64,000 bases of DNA from contig JAGWBQ010000002.1 of NCBI GenBank assembly GCA_021295815.1, forward strand, positions 1 through 64,000, written 5' to 3'. Source of the stretch: Gemmatimonadota bacterium (GTDB taxonomy: Bacteria > Gemmatimonadota > Gemmatimonadetes > Longimicrobiales > Gaopeijiaceae). Both the position numbers and the translations under genes were made by a program. A model generated the notes under the pieces. That model was given only the letters and a program-made list of their open reading frames with translations, did no database searches and was not told the origin of the DNA. Below, piece by piece: positions 40,301 through 47,990 of the stretch. Every line of letters starts with the position of its first letter. Within the stretch, counting starts at the first letter, position 1.

Positions 40301-40604
40301 CCACCTCGCCGATGGCGTGGATCTTGTGATCGTCGAAGACGGGGCGCCATTGGAGGCCGCCGGTCTCTGTCTTCCAGACCCCGCCGGACGCCGCGCCGAC
40401 GTAGTAGGTCAAACGGTCGCCGGGCACCCCGGACACCGAGGTGATGCGGTTGCCCACGGGTCCGATGTGGCGGAAACGCAGCGCATCGAGCGCGGAGGTC
40501 GGGATTTCCTGACCTGAAGCTCCAGGCCTCCCGCCGAGCAGGGTCAGGCCTAGCGCGAGGAGCGAACAGGAGCGGAGGAAGGAAAGGCGGGGAACGGGGA
40601 GCAT
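37326..40604 (-). CDS. Secreted VPS10/sortilin-type BNR-repeat protein
   Basis: 1092-residue exported protein. A signal peptide ends GASG before Gln-Glu-Ile. Two sortilin-like propellers follow, with many BNR Asp-boxes such as SRDGGDTW, SNDRGRSW, SRDGGESW and SFDDGDSW, and blocks such as GGVWKTETGG. From about residue 780, an Ig-like FlgD-type segment (RVWWDLRGEPI) and a helical C-terminal region finish the chain. This architecture is common in Gemmatimonadota and Bacteroidota and is often labelled a glycosyl hydrolase, but no catalytic pair is evident. ATG 40604 is chosen since upstream sequence reads as a shadow frame. It is first in the cytochrome operon. Confidence 0.82.
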   Translation of the reverse strand: MLPVPRLSFLRSCSLLALGLTLLGGRPGASGQEIPTSALDALRFRHIGPVGNRITSVSGVPGDRLTYYVGAASGGVWKTETGGLQWRPVFDDHKIHAIGEVAVSRSDPSIVWVGTGEPFIRSNVSIGNGVWRSLDAGESWEHMGLDATGRISRIIVHPTDPDVVYAAAMGHGYSPQPDRGVYRTVDGGRNWEHVLFVDEETGASDLVMDPSNPRTLFAGTWQLAIRTWNRRSGGPGSAIHMSRDGGDTWTRLEGAGLPETDVGKIALCTSPDNPRRIYALIETGDGVPWEGGETTGGELWRSDDGGANWALTSYDRDLAGRTAYYSRCEVSPDNENEIFFLAAAYSYSLDGGVTSESAAFGQAPNWDHHDMWIDPTDGERQAVAGDGGVSFSNDRGRSWFRIQLPVAQMYHVTADDAIPYNVLGNRQDGPSTRGPSNSRLQGGFIAGGIPRGLWHTVGGGESGFATPDPTDPRIVWSSASGAGAGGGIVVRWNSESRQYRETEVWPETTTGHPADSVRYRFQWTFPLLISPHDNETVYVTSQHVHRTRNRGQSWEVISPDLTTNDRSRMGISGGLTPDNIGVEFCCVIYAFDESPLEEGVFWAGTNDGLVQVSRDGGESWTDVTRNVPDLPPDGVVRGIDASRHATGKAYMVIEHHQVGDFEARAYRTEDYGESWTPISGGIDDGVLSYTRSVQEDPVRPGLLYLGTEASLWLSFDDGDSWQSLHTNLPHSPMYGIVVQERFNDLVIGTYGRGFWILDDVTPLQQLTAEVAASPAHLFSPREAWRFRPVSEEFSMSDDQSDGENPPYGASISYWLRDGVDGPVSLEIADASGETVRELAGTGQAGVNRVWWDLRGEPIRDIRLRTKPMHADDFELGEERERPFPGGLFGGPGPSALLQKPGTYTVTLHLDGVEAEGAAMTRELEVLKDPHSEGSEEEIAEQFGMLTELRSSADSAAALVNAVESVRRQLLDVADALRERADGDDHDGLDTLAEAADSLEARFVEAEEGLFQLRATGTGQDGIRYPTRLMERLNYLMSAVSVADFRPTDSAVEVKVILEERLARIAGDISRLMEEDLAEFNSRLTAEGMRVIS

Positions 40605-40923
40605 GCGGACGGACGGAGGGAGGTTGGACGGGTCGAGAATTGTGCGGGCGATGGCGCGCAACGCGATCTCGCGTCGCCCGGTCCTGACGCCACGATACCT
40701 GCGGAGGGCCGGGCTCGCAAGGGCATGGCGCAAACACGCCACGCGCATCGAGGATTCCCTTGCATCCTGTCGCTCCGAGCCTCTCCGGCGTCCGCCGCCT
40801 GTCGCTATCTTCACGGATGCCGTTCGAGAGCGCCCGCTGGCGCCGCCACGTCAAGCCAAGTTCATCGGTCATCGCCGGTCGAGCGGGGACCGCCCTCCCG
40901 ATCGTCACCCAGGGTTCGACGAG
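40605..40923. other. Divergent intergenic region, VPS10 gene / MATE gene
   Basis: About 320 bp without a supported gene. It must hold promoters for both the minus-strand cytochrome operon and the plus-strand MATE gene, but no clear -35/-10 pair was recognised. The MATE frame is open through it, so the MATE start could lie further left. Confidence 0.5.
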
Positions 40924-42297
40924 TTGGCCGTAAGGAAGCGGTCGCTCGACAGGTCGATCGTCGAGGGTCCTGTGGGAAGGGCGGTGTGGCGGCTCGCCTG
41001 GCCCACCATGCTTCAGAACGTGATCGGCGGTCTCCAGGGGATCGTCGACCACGCCATGGTCGGCCACACGGTCGGATTCACGGGCAACGCCGCAGTGGGG
41101 GTGGCCGGGCAGATCTTCATCGTGGTGATCGTCTTCATCGCGTCGATCTTCACGGGAATGGGCATCCTGGTCGCCCGGTTCGCCGGGGCCGACGAGCCCG
41201 ACAAGGTCGACCGCGCCGTCTACCAGGCCTTCCTCGTCGCGCTGGCCCTCGCGGTAGGGGTCATGGCGCCGCTCGGCTACTTCCTCTCCCCGGTCCTGCT
41301 CGACCTCGTGAACGCGGAACCGTCCGTGCAGGCGGAGGCGCTGCCGTATCTCCGCATCATGTTCCTCTTCAGTTTCGGCATGATGATGTTCTTCATGCTG
41401 AGCGGAGCGCTGCGCTCGGCCGGGGACGCCAAGACACCCCTTCGGCTGGGCATCGCGCTCACCGTGCTCAACCTGGCGCTCAACCTGGTCTTCATTCCCG
41501 TCTGGGGTACGGCCGGCGCGGCCATCGGAACGGTTCTGGCGGGAAGCGCAGTCGGTCTCTATTCGCTCTACCGACTCATCTCGGGAAAATGGGTGGTCCA
41601 CTTCACCCGCGGCATGGGGTTGCGTCCCGACTGGAAGATCATACGGGAGCTCTTCCGCTTCGGGCTTCCTACCGGCTTCCAGGGCATCGCCATGAACGTG
41701 GGCGGCGTCCTGCTCCTAGGCTTCATCGGCTCGCTGGCGAACAGCGCGGAGGCGCAGGCCGCGTATTCGGTGGCCTACGCTCAACTCTTCTCGCTGATCA
41801 CCTGGACTTCGGTGGGGCTGATGGGCGCGGCCGCCACCGTGGCCGGCCAGAATCTCGGCGTGGATCGCCCGGAGCGCTCCGTCAGGGCGGTGAGGACCGC
41901 AGCGATCATGGGACTCGGTGTGGCGACGATGGCTGGTGCGCTCTTCGTCCTCCTCCCCGATCATCTTCTCTCGCTCTTCAACATGGAAGACGAAACCGTG
42001 GTCGCGATCGGGCGTGAGCTCCTGGCCTTCCTGTGCGTCTCCGGGTTCTTCGTCACGTTGGCGCTGACCTATACCGGAGGCCTCCAGGGCACGGGCGACA
42101 CCCGGGGCCCGCTTTACATCTCGCTCATCTCGCAGGTGGCCGTCCCGCTCCTGATCTGCTCGGTGGCGTCCGGGACGCTCGGCCTCGAGGCACGTCACGT
42201 CTGGTTCGCCATCGTGGTCGGCCATATGGTGCGCGGTCTGCTGAGCATGCTGCGTTTCGACCGGGGAAGGTGGCGCGACATAGAGATTCGGGTTTAG
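40924..42297 (+). CDS. MATE family multidrug/metabolite efflux transporter
   Basis: Twelve-helix exporter that uses an ion gradient. GPVGRAVWRLAWPTMLQNVIGG opens helix 1, and IVDHAMVGHTVG, YLRIMFLFSFGMMMFFMLSGALRSAGDAKTP and the mirrored second half (FGLPTGFQGIAMNVGG, TYTGGLQGTGDTRGP) are family hallmarks. Start is set at TTG 40924, giving 457 residues, the usual MATE size; the open frame continues to 40603 without similarity. Substrate cannot be inferred. The subfamily looks closer to NorM/DinF-type than eukaryotic MATEs. Confidence 0.88.
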   Translation: MAVRKRSLDRSIVEGPVGRAVWRLAWPTMLQNVIGGLQGIVDHAMVGHTVGFTGNAAVGVAGQIFIVVIVFIASIFTGMGILVARFAGADEPDKVDRAVYQAFLVALALAVGVMAPLGYFLSPVLLDLVNAEPSVQAEALPYLRIMFLFSFGMMMFFMLSGALRSAGDAKTPLRLGIALTVLNLALNLVFIPVWGTAGAAIGTVLAGSAVGLYSLYRLISGKWVVHFTRGMGLRPDWKIIRELFRFGLPTGFQGIAMNVGGVLLLGFIGSLANSAEAQAAYSVAYAQLFSLITWTSVGLMGAAATVAGQNLGVDRPERSVRAVRTAAIMGLGVATMAGALFVLLPDHLLSLFNMEDETVVAIGRELLAFLCVSGFFVTLALTYTGGLQGTGDTRGPLYISLISQVAVPLLICSVASGTLGLEARHVWFAIVVGHMVRGLLSMLRFDRGRWRDIEIRV

Positions 42298-42561
42298 CTG
42301 CCCATGGCTGAGTTTCACGAACACCGAGTGCCATGAAGCTCCGCGCGCTGAGGGACTGCAGCGCCGCTCTTCGCCCGGAGAGCGACACCGAGCGTGGCCT
42401 ACCGAGTTGAGACGGCGTCGCGCAGCCTCTGTTGGCGTTGTCCACGGGCTGTCGTTCGACCTACCGCCGGCGCCGGCGCCGGCATATGTTATCCGGCGGA
42501 GCACCGATGCGCGTGACCGCGCCTGCGGCCGCGAACGATTGACCTGCAGCCCGGAGCCCTC
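42298..42561. other. Gene-free stretch after the MATE gene
   Basis: No coding frame with family-like sequence was seen. It contains the GCCGGC triplication at 42466-42483 and a Shine-Dalgarno-like CGGAG at about 42552 that serves the small ORF at 42562. Confidence 0.5.
42466..42483. repeat. Three tandem GCCGGC units (palindromic)
   Basis: Eighteen bases made of GCCGGC three times, hence a perfect dyad that can form a GC hairpin. It lies between the MATE stop and the lysozyme mini-operon. No T-run follows. Confidence 0.6.
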
Positions 42562-42675
42562 ATGCTACGTCAGATTCTCGCCGCTGTCGCCGGCTACGTG
42601 GTCGACGACCTCCCCGCCGTCGGCACCGGGGCGCCGTTCGGCAGCGAATTCGTCGTCGGAAGAAGCGCGACGTGA
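42562..42675 (+). CDS. 37-residue ORF coupled to the lysozyme gene
   Basis: Short frame too small for routine calling. It begins MLRQILAAVAGYVV, which resembles the first half of a membrane helix as found at the start of many small integral membrane proteins, then turns polar (DDLPAVGTGAPFG) and stops. CGGAG stands six bases before the ATG, and the stop TGA shares GTGA with the lysozyme GTG, so it is likely translated if the lysozyme is. It could be a remnant of a small membrane protein cut by a frameshift or deletion, or a functional leader ORF. It is too short for a holin. Confidence 0.4.
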   Translation: MLRQILAAVAGYVVDDLPAVGTGAPFGSEFVVGRSAT

Positions 42676-43349
42676 GCGACAACCGGCGCGTTCCGGCGGC
42701 GGTCTGGATCGTGCTCGGCGTCGTCCTGGGCGTCGTGATCGCTCGGACCGGCTTCCCTGACGGATGGCGCTGGACGTCCTCACCTTTGACCCTGAACCCC
42801 GGCATGGCCGCACCGGACGGGGCTGCCCAAGCCGCCGAACGGGCAAGCTGGACCGCCCTCGCCCACGAGACGGTCGGTCGGCACGGCGCGATCGAGCCGA
42901 TCCTCGGGAAAGGCGCGACCGTGCGCCTGCTGGTGCGGCTGGCCGAGCAGGAAGGCTACCGCGCACATCCCTATCCCGACGCCGAAGGCTGGACGGTCGG
43001 CATCGGCAAGCACGCGGGTGTGACCCACGCTCATCCGCTCGTCACAAGGAGGGAGGCGCTGGAACAGGCGCTGGCCGACGCGCGGACCCAATGCGGGCGG
43101 TTCGAGACCGGATGGCCGCCGCTGATGCAACAGCCGATAGGTCTGCGCATCGCCCTCTGCGACGCGGCGTTCCAGCTGGGCTCCGACGGGTTGCTGAGCT
43201 TCCAATTGGCGCTGGGGGCTCTGGAGACCGGCGATTGCGATCAGGCTGCTTGGGAATTCCGGGATTCGAGGTGGACCGACGACACGCCGCGCAGGGTGGC
43301 GGCGCTGGCGAGCACCATACTGGAGACCTGCACAATGGGAACACCATGA
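42672..43349 (+). CDS. Membrane-anchored phage-type lysozyme (GH24)
   Basis: 225-residue muramidase of the T4/P21 endolysin family. An N-terminal anchor (VWIVLGVVLGVVIA) is followed by a linker and the lysozyme domain from about residue 85. Catalytic triad: Glu94 and Asp103, eight residues apart, then Thr108 in EGYRAHPYPDAEGWTVGIG; the Asp-Thr spacing is one residue shorter than in T4 lysozyme. The rest (LCDAAFQLGSDGLLSFQLALGALETGD) fits the helical GH24 lobe. No other phage genes are nearby, so it is a domesticated or chromosomal enzyme. It overlaps the peptidase gene as ATGA. Confidence 0.82.
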   Translation: MSDNRRVPAAVWIVLGVVLGVVIARTGFPDGWRWTSSPLTLNPGMAAPDGAAQAAERASWTALAHETVGRHGAIEPILGKGATVRLLVRLAEQEGYRAHPYPDAEGWTVGIGKHAGVTHAHPLVTRREALEQALADARTQCGRFETGWPPLMQQPIGLRIALCDAAFQLGSDGLLSFQLALGALETGDCDQAAWEFRDSRWTDDTPRRVAALASTILETCTMGTP

Positions 43350-44827
43350 ACGCTTCCTGCCGCCCCCGCTCCACTCCGGAGAAGTCCGCCGCGGAGGAAC
43401 GCGGCCGTACGGAATCGGTGTCCCGGCTCGCCGCCCGAACCCCGAGGCCGCCTTTCGCCGCGCTGCTCGCGGGTGCCCTGTCGTGCGCCTCACTTCTGCC
43501 CGCCGGCGCCGGGGCTCAGGCACCTGCGGTCCTCCCCGAAGGCGTTCCCGCCCGGATCCAGCCTCTTCCCTCGCTCAGGCAGCAGGCCGAGGAACAGCAG
43601 GAGTGGCTCCGCCTCCGGCTCGAGCGCGTACTTCCCAGGCTGATGACGGAATACGACGTCCGCATGTGGATCCTCTCCATGCGAGAATACGCCGAAGATC
43701 CCGTCTTCGACGCCATCAAGTCGCCCACGACCTTCGCGGCCCGGCGTCGATCCATCTACGTCTTCACCAGACAGGAAGACGGCAGCGTGGAACGGCTCGC
43801 CCTCGGCGGAACGAGCCAGGGCGGACTCTTCACGGCATACCGTTCCACCCGTCCGGCGCCTACCCGGGAGACGGTGGAGCTGTGGGGAAGCGAGCAGTGG
43901 ACGCTGCTGAGGGAGGTCGTCGAGGATCGCGATCCTGAGAACATCGTCCTCAACATCGACCCGGTTTGGGCTTTTTCCGACGGACTGCACGCCGGGGAAC
44001 GGGAGGCTCTCGAGGAAGGGCTGGGAGCCGAATACGTAGCGCGGGTCAAGCGGGAGCCCCGCCTCGCGATGAACTACATCGCACTCCGTCCGCCCGAGAT
44101 GATGCGGCGCTACCGAAAGATCCAGGAGACCGTGCACGCGGTGATCTCGGAGGCGTTCTCGAACGCGGTCGTCACTCCCGGCGCGACCACGACCGAGGAC
44201 GTGCGCTGGTGGCTACGCCAGCGCGTGCGCGATCTCGGCTACACAACCTGGTTCCACACCTCGGTCGACGTCCAGCGCGACGGGGAGCTTCCGGCGGACG
44301 GGCCGGTCGTCATCGAGCGGGGCGACCTGCTCTGGACCGACTTCGGCACCCAGGCGATGAATCTCCACACCGACACCCAGCATCTCGGCTACGTCCTGCG
44401 CGAAGGCGAGACCGGGCCTCCCGCAGGGCTTGTTCGTTGCCTGGCCCGATCGAACCGCCTCCAGGACATCCTTCTCGAGAACATGGAACCGGGGCTGACC
44501 GGCAATCAGATACTCGGTGCGGCTCTGGCCCAGATGCGCGAGGAAGGGATCGACGGCACAATCTATACGCATCCCATCGGCGATCACGGCCACGGGGCCG
44601 GCCCGCTCATCGGGCTGTGGGACCGTCAGGAGGGCGTGCCCGGCAGGGGCGACGCGGTGCTGCTGCCCTCCACCTGGCACTCCATCGAGCTACAGGCGAC
44701 CGTCCCGATCGACGAGTGGGGCGGGAAGCCCGCGAGATGCAGGCAGGAGGAAGAGGCCTACCTCGACACCGAGGGCGACCGCCACTGGGCGTTCAGACGC
44801 CAGACCGAGTTCCACATAGTCTGGTAG
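43346..44827 (+). CDS. Secreted M24 family metallopeptidase (Xaa-Pro aminopeptidase-like)
   Basis: 493-residue exported pita-bread peptidase. A long basic N-terminus precedes a hydrophobic signal (FAALLAGALSCASLLPAGAGA before Gln). The C-terminal catalytic half keeps all five metal ligands of M24: Asp in LLWTDFG, Asp in NLHTDTQHLG, His in DHGHGAGPLIG, Glu in HSIELQATV, and Glu in RQEEEAYLD. The N-terminal creatinase-like domain is DVRMWILSMREY-type. The ATG overlaps the lysozyme stop, linking a wall hydrolase to a peptidase. The likely role is degrading proline-containing peptides outside the cytoplasm. Confidence 0.86.
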   Translation: MNASCRPRSTPEKSAAEERGRTESVSRLAARTPRPPFAALLAGALSCASLLPAGAGAQAPAVLPEGVPARIQPLPSLRQQAEEQQEWLRLRLERVLPRLMTEYDVRMWILSMREYAEDPVFDAIKSPTTFAARRRSIYVFTRQEDGSVERLALGGTSQGGLFTAYRSTRPAPTRETVELWGSEQWTLLREVVEDRDPENIVLNIDPVWAFSDGLHAGEREALEEGLGAEYVARVKREPRLAMNYIALRPPEMMRRYRKIQETVHAVISEAFSNAVVTPGATTTEDVRWWLRQRVRDLGYTTWFHTSVDVQRDGELPADGPVVIERGDLLWTDFGTQAMNLHTDTQHLGYVLREGETGPPAGLVRCLARSNRLQDILLENMEPGLTGNQILGAALAQMREEGIDGTIYTHPIGDHGHGAGPLIGLWDRQEGVPGRGDAVLLPSTWHSIELQATVPIDEWGGKPARCRQEEEAYLDTEGDRHWAFRRQTEFHIVW

Positions 44828-44889
44828 GTGCCGGGTCGGCGGCCCGTAAACCTGTTCGGCCGCGGTACCTCAGCCGCCTGCCGGATAGT

Positions 44890-46002
44890 TTAGTTCGCGG
44901 TGCGTACCGCCTGCACGATCGCCCGGGCGAGCGCGTCCGCCGCGAGCGCTCCCACCAGCATCACGTCGGCGCCGCTCTCCAGAGTGCCGGTCGCAAGTGA
45001 AAAGACGGTGTCTCCGTCGCTGGGCGTGTGGGCGGGATAGATAGCTCTGGCGATGCCGTCCTGGGCCATCTGAGCCACCTTGGTCGCCTGTGCCTTGGTG
45101 AGGACGGCGTTGGTGGCGACCACGGCTATGGTCGTGTTCGCTCCGGGTAGAGAAGTGAGTGCGGCTCCGGCTCCCGCAGCGTTGCGCCCCGGCGCTGCAC
45201 GCCCGCGCAGGACGAGCCGGGCGTCGAGCAGTTCGCCGCTCGCCGGATCCCGGATCCCGGCCACCACCTCGCCGGTTCCCGGGTCGATCACGTCGCCGAC
45301 CGAGTTGACGACGACCGCTGCGGCCACCACCAGACCGTTCTCCATCCGGATGGCGAAGTTGCCGAATCCGCCCGCCATCGCCCGTTCGGCTCCCATGAGC
45401 TTGCCCACGGTGGCGCCTGCACCTGCGCCGACCCGTCCGACGAGGGCGGGTGGCGGAGGATTCTCGCTTTCGGCTCGCGCCATCCGCTCCGCCGCCATCT
45501 CGCTCGCCTCGTATCCGCACTCGGGGCCGGGTCGGACTTTGGTCTCCCCCTCGAGTCCGAGATCGTAAATGATCGCGCCGGCCACGATCGGCACGTTCTT
45601 CGAGCCGACCTTGAACCCGATGTCACGCTCATCGAGCGCCCGCACCAAACCGTCGCGTACCGCGAGCCCGAACGCGGATCCGCCCGAGAGAAAGAGACCG
45701 TGCACCACCGAAACGGTGTTCACGGGGTCGAGCAGGTCGGTCTCGACCGTTCCCGGCGCACCGCCGCGCACGTCCACGCCTCCCACAGCCCCTCCCGGAA
45801 CCCAGATCACGGTGCATCCGGTCGGCCTCTCCGAGAGCGTGCGGTGCCCGATCGCCACGCCGGCCACCGCCTCGATTCCGCGGTCCTCGTTTTCCGGCGA
45901 CTGGCCCTGGGCCGTCGCCCCAGGGCCTAAGGCGGCGAAAGCGGCCGCGCCGGCCAGAAGCGCCCGGACCTGACCGGAGGGCCGGGTCCGGTCATGGTTC
46001 AC
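44890..46002 (-). CDS. Secreted P1 family peptidase (DmpA/L-aminopeptidase type)
   Basis: 370-residue self-processing Ntn-type peptidase. A short signal (ALLAGAAAFAALGPGATA before Gln) leads into AGVAIGHRTLSERPTGCTV, the family opening, then VHGLFLSGGSAFGL and GRVGAGAGATVGKLMG. The processing site region is ANTTIAVVATNAVLT, with a Thr in the nucleophile position as in many bacterial relatives of DmpA. It ends in SLATGTLESGAD. GTG 46002 overlaps the stop of the PQQ dehydrogenase gene; the longer frame into that gene is a shadow. Known relatives release N-terminal D- or beta-residues; specificity here is unknown. Confidence 0.86.
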   Translation of the reverse strand: MNHDRTRPSGQVRALLAGAAAFAALGPGATAQGQSPENEDRGIEAVAGVAIGHRTLSERPTGCTVIWVPGGAVGGVDVRGGAPGTVETDLLDPVNTVSVVHGLFLSGGSAFGLAVRDGLVRALDERDIGFKVGSKNVPIVAGAIIYDLGLEGETKVRPGPECGYEASEMAAERMARAESENPPPPALVGRVGAGAGATVGKLMGAERAMAGGFGNFAIRMENGLVVAAAVVVNSVGDVIDPGTGEVVAGIRDPASGELLDARLVLRGRAAPGRNAAGAGAALTSLPGANTTIAVVATNAVLTKAQATKVAQMAQDGIARAIYPAHTPSDGDTVFSLATGTLESGADVMLVGALAADALARAIVQAVRTAN

Positions 46003-47990
46003 TGAGGAGGCAGGCGCAGCGCCACGAGCGATCCGCTCATGCCGGCTCCGCCTACCGAGAGAACGACGTATTGAACGCCTTCGTGCACGTAGCTCATGGG
46101 AGCTGTCGTCGTCGGAGCGGGGATCTCGACCGAACCCAGGTGCTCGCCGGTCATCTTGTCGACACCGTGGAGGAGAGGCGCCTGACCCCGTCCCTCCGCG
46201 TACAGGAACATCGTCTTCGTCACCACGGCGGTGGCGTGGCCGTTGCTTCCGGTGTTGCCGGTCTCGACGCCTTGGAGATCCGGGTGGTTGCGGATGCGCT
46301 CGGGCGTGAACCCGTTCGGGATGCTCCAGAGATGCTCGCCGGTGTTCATGTCGATGGCCGTGATGCTCGCGTAAGGCGGTTTCCACAAAGGCAGCCCCCG
46401 AAGGCTGGGCACCCCTCCCGGACCCACCGAGACGTAGTCGACGTTCGACTCCGGATCGACCTCGGTCCCGGGCCGCAGCCGAGGAGCGCTGCATCCTCGC
46501 TGGCTCGCGGTGTAGAGTATTCCGGTTTCCGGGTCGGCCACCGTTCCCCCGGGGATGTTGGTGCCGCCGTTCGCCCCCGGGCAGTGAATCGCGCCGAGTA
46601 TCCCGTCTTCGTCAGTGACCATGGGCGGGTTGAAGAGAGGACCCATCCGAAAGCGGCTCAGGATTTCCATGGCCTGCGCTCTGAGCTCGGGCGTGAAGTC
46701 GACGATGTCGTCCTCGCCGAGCCCCTGCATCTCGTACGGCGCCGGCCAGGTGGGAAAGGGTTGGGTGGGCGAGGTCCACTCGCCGGGCACGTCGGTCTGC
46801 GGGACCGGTCTCTCCTCGATGGGCCAGATGGGTTCCCCGGTCTCACGATCCAGCACGTAGACGAACGACTGCTTAGTGGTCTGGGCGAGGATCTTGCGCG
46901 GTTCGCCGTCGATGGTCACGTCGAGGAGCGAGGGCTGGGCCGGGTTGTCGTAGTTCCAGATGTCGTGGTGGACCGTCTGAAAGTGCCAGGCCCGTTCGCC
47001 GGTGGCCACGTCGATCGCGAGGATCGTGGTGGAGAAGAGGTTCTCGCCGGGATGGAAGCCTCCGAAGTAGTCGATGGTGGGCGGGTCGGTGCCCACGTAG
47101 ACGAGGCCGAGCTCGGGATCGGCGGTCATGGGCGCCCAGGCGCTGACGTTGCCGGTCCACTGCCAGGCGTCGTTCAGCCAGGTGTCGTTGCCGAACTCGT
47201 CTTCCTGCGGGATGACGTTGAAGGTCCACATGTGCTCCCCGGTCCCCGCGTCGAAGCCCATGATGTTGCCGGGGACGTTCTCCTTTCGGGTCTGGTAGTA
47301 GCCCTGCTCGTGGGAGTTTCCGACCACCACCACGCCGTTCACTATCATCGGCGGCGTCGAATTGGTGATGTAGCCGATCTCGGGCGGAAGGCCGTCTTCC
47401 CGATCATGCTTCCACGGACCCAGGTACTCCAGCAGGTCGACCTCTCCGCTCTCGCCGAACTTCTCCACCGGATAGCCGGTCTCCGCATCGAGCGCCCAGA
47501 GGAAGAAGGCGGGAGTGACCAGGTAGATGCGGTCCTCGTCCCCCACCCGATGGTAGGTGACGCCCTTGCCGTAGTTTTTGCGCATGGAGTCTTCCCAGCG
47601 TTTGGTCGGCGGTTCGCGGAAGGTCCACAAGGTCTCTCCCGTGGACGGGTCGATGGAGACTGCGGTCCGGCGCTGGCCGGCGACCGTGTAGAGCCTGCCG
47701 TCCACGTAGATGGGTGTGGAGCGGAGCAGGGGATCGGGCTCGTTGGGAGAGAAGTTGTCGCCCTTCCAGATCCAGGCGACCTCCAGATCCCGGAAGTTAT
47801 CGGGGCCGATCTGATCAGCCGGGGTGTAGCGCGTACCATAGTAGTCGGCTCCCCAGAAGCGCCATTCGCCTTCGGGCGTGCCGCGTTCCTGCGCCGCGCC
47901 CGCGCCCGCCGGCAAGCTAAGGAGGATGGTGACGGCGGTCCGGACCAAGACGGCCCGGGTCCGAGCCGAAAGCCGGCGAGCGTCCCTCAT
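45999..47990 (-). CDS. Soluble PQQ-dependent dehydrogenase (glucose/quinate/shikimate type)
   Basis: Exported quinoprotein of 663 residues. A signal (VRTAVTILLSLPAGAGA-A before Gln) replaces the five-helix membrane domain of membrane-bound glucose dehydrogenase. The eight-bladed propeller has repeated DxxTGExLW units (DPSTGETLWTF, DAGTGEHMWTF, DVATGERAWHFQ, DMNTGEHLW). HHDIWNYDNPAQPSL is the hallmark of the glucose/quinate/shikimate branch. It oxidises a sugar or polyol in the periplasm and passes electrons on; the acceptor is unknown. ATG 47990 overlaps the lectin-like gene. No pqq biosynthesis gene is in the window. Confidence 0.86.
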   Translation of the reverse strand: MRDARRLSARTRAVLVRTAVTILLSLPAGAGAAQERGTPEGEWRFWGADYYGTRYTPADQIGPDNFRDLEVAWIWKGDNFSPNEPDPLLRSTPIYVDGRLYTVAGQRRTAVSIDPSTGETLWTFREPPTKRWEDSMRKNYGKGVTYHRVGDEDRIYLVTPAFFLWALDAETGYPVEKFGESGEVDLLEYLGPWKHDREDGLPPEIGYITNSTPPMIVNGVVVVGNSHEQGYYQTRKENVPGNIMGFDAGTGEHMWTFNVIPQEDEFGNDTWLNDAWQWTGNVSAWAPMTADPELGLVYVGTDPPTIDYFGGFHPGENLFSTTILAIDVATGERAWHFQTVHHDIWNYDNPAQPSLLDVTIDGEPRKILAQTTKQSFVYVLDRETGEPIWPIEERPVPQTDVPGEWTSPTQPFPTWPAPYEMQGLGEDDIVDFTPELRAQAMEILSRFRMGPLFNPPMVTDEDGILGAIHCPGANGGTNIPGGTVADPETGILYTASQRGCSAPRLRPGTEVDPESNVDYVSVGPGGVPSLRGLPLWKPPYASITAIDMNTGEHLWSIPNGFTPERIRNHPDLQGVETGNTGSNGHATAVVTKTMFLYAEGRGQAPLLHGVDKMTGEHLGSVEIPAPTTTAPMSYVHEGVQYVVLSVGGAGMSGSLVALRLPPQ

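Noticed and set aside
42672-43349. Prophage remnant suggested by the lysozyme
   Set aside because: No integrase, capsid, tail, holin or attachment repeats are nearby, and neighbours are chromosomal genes with normal codon use.
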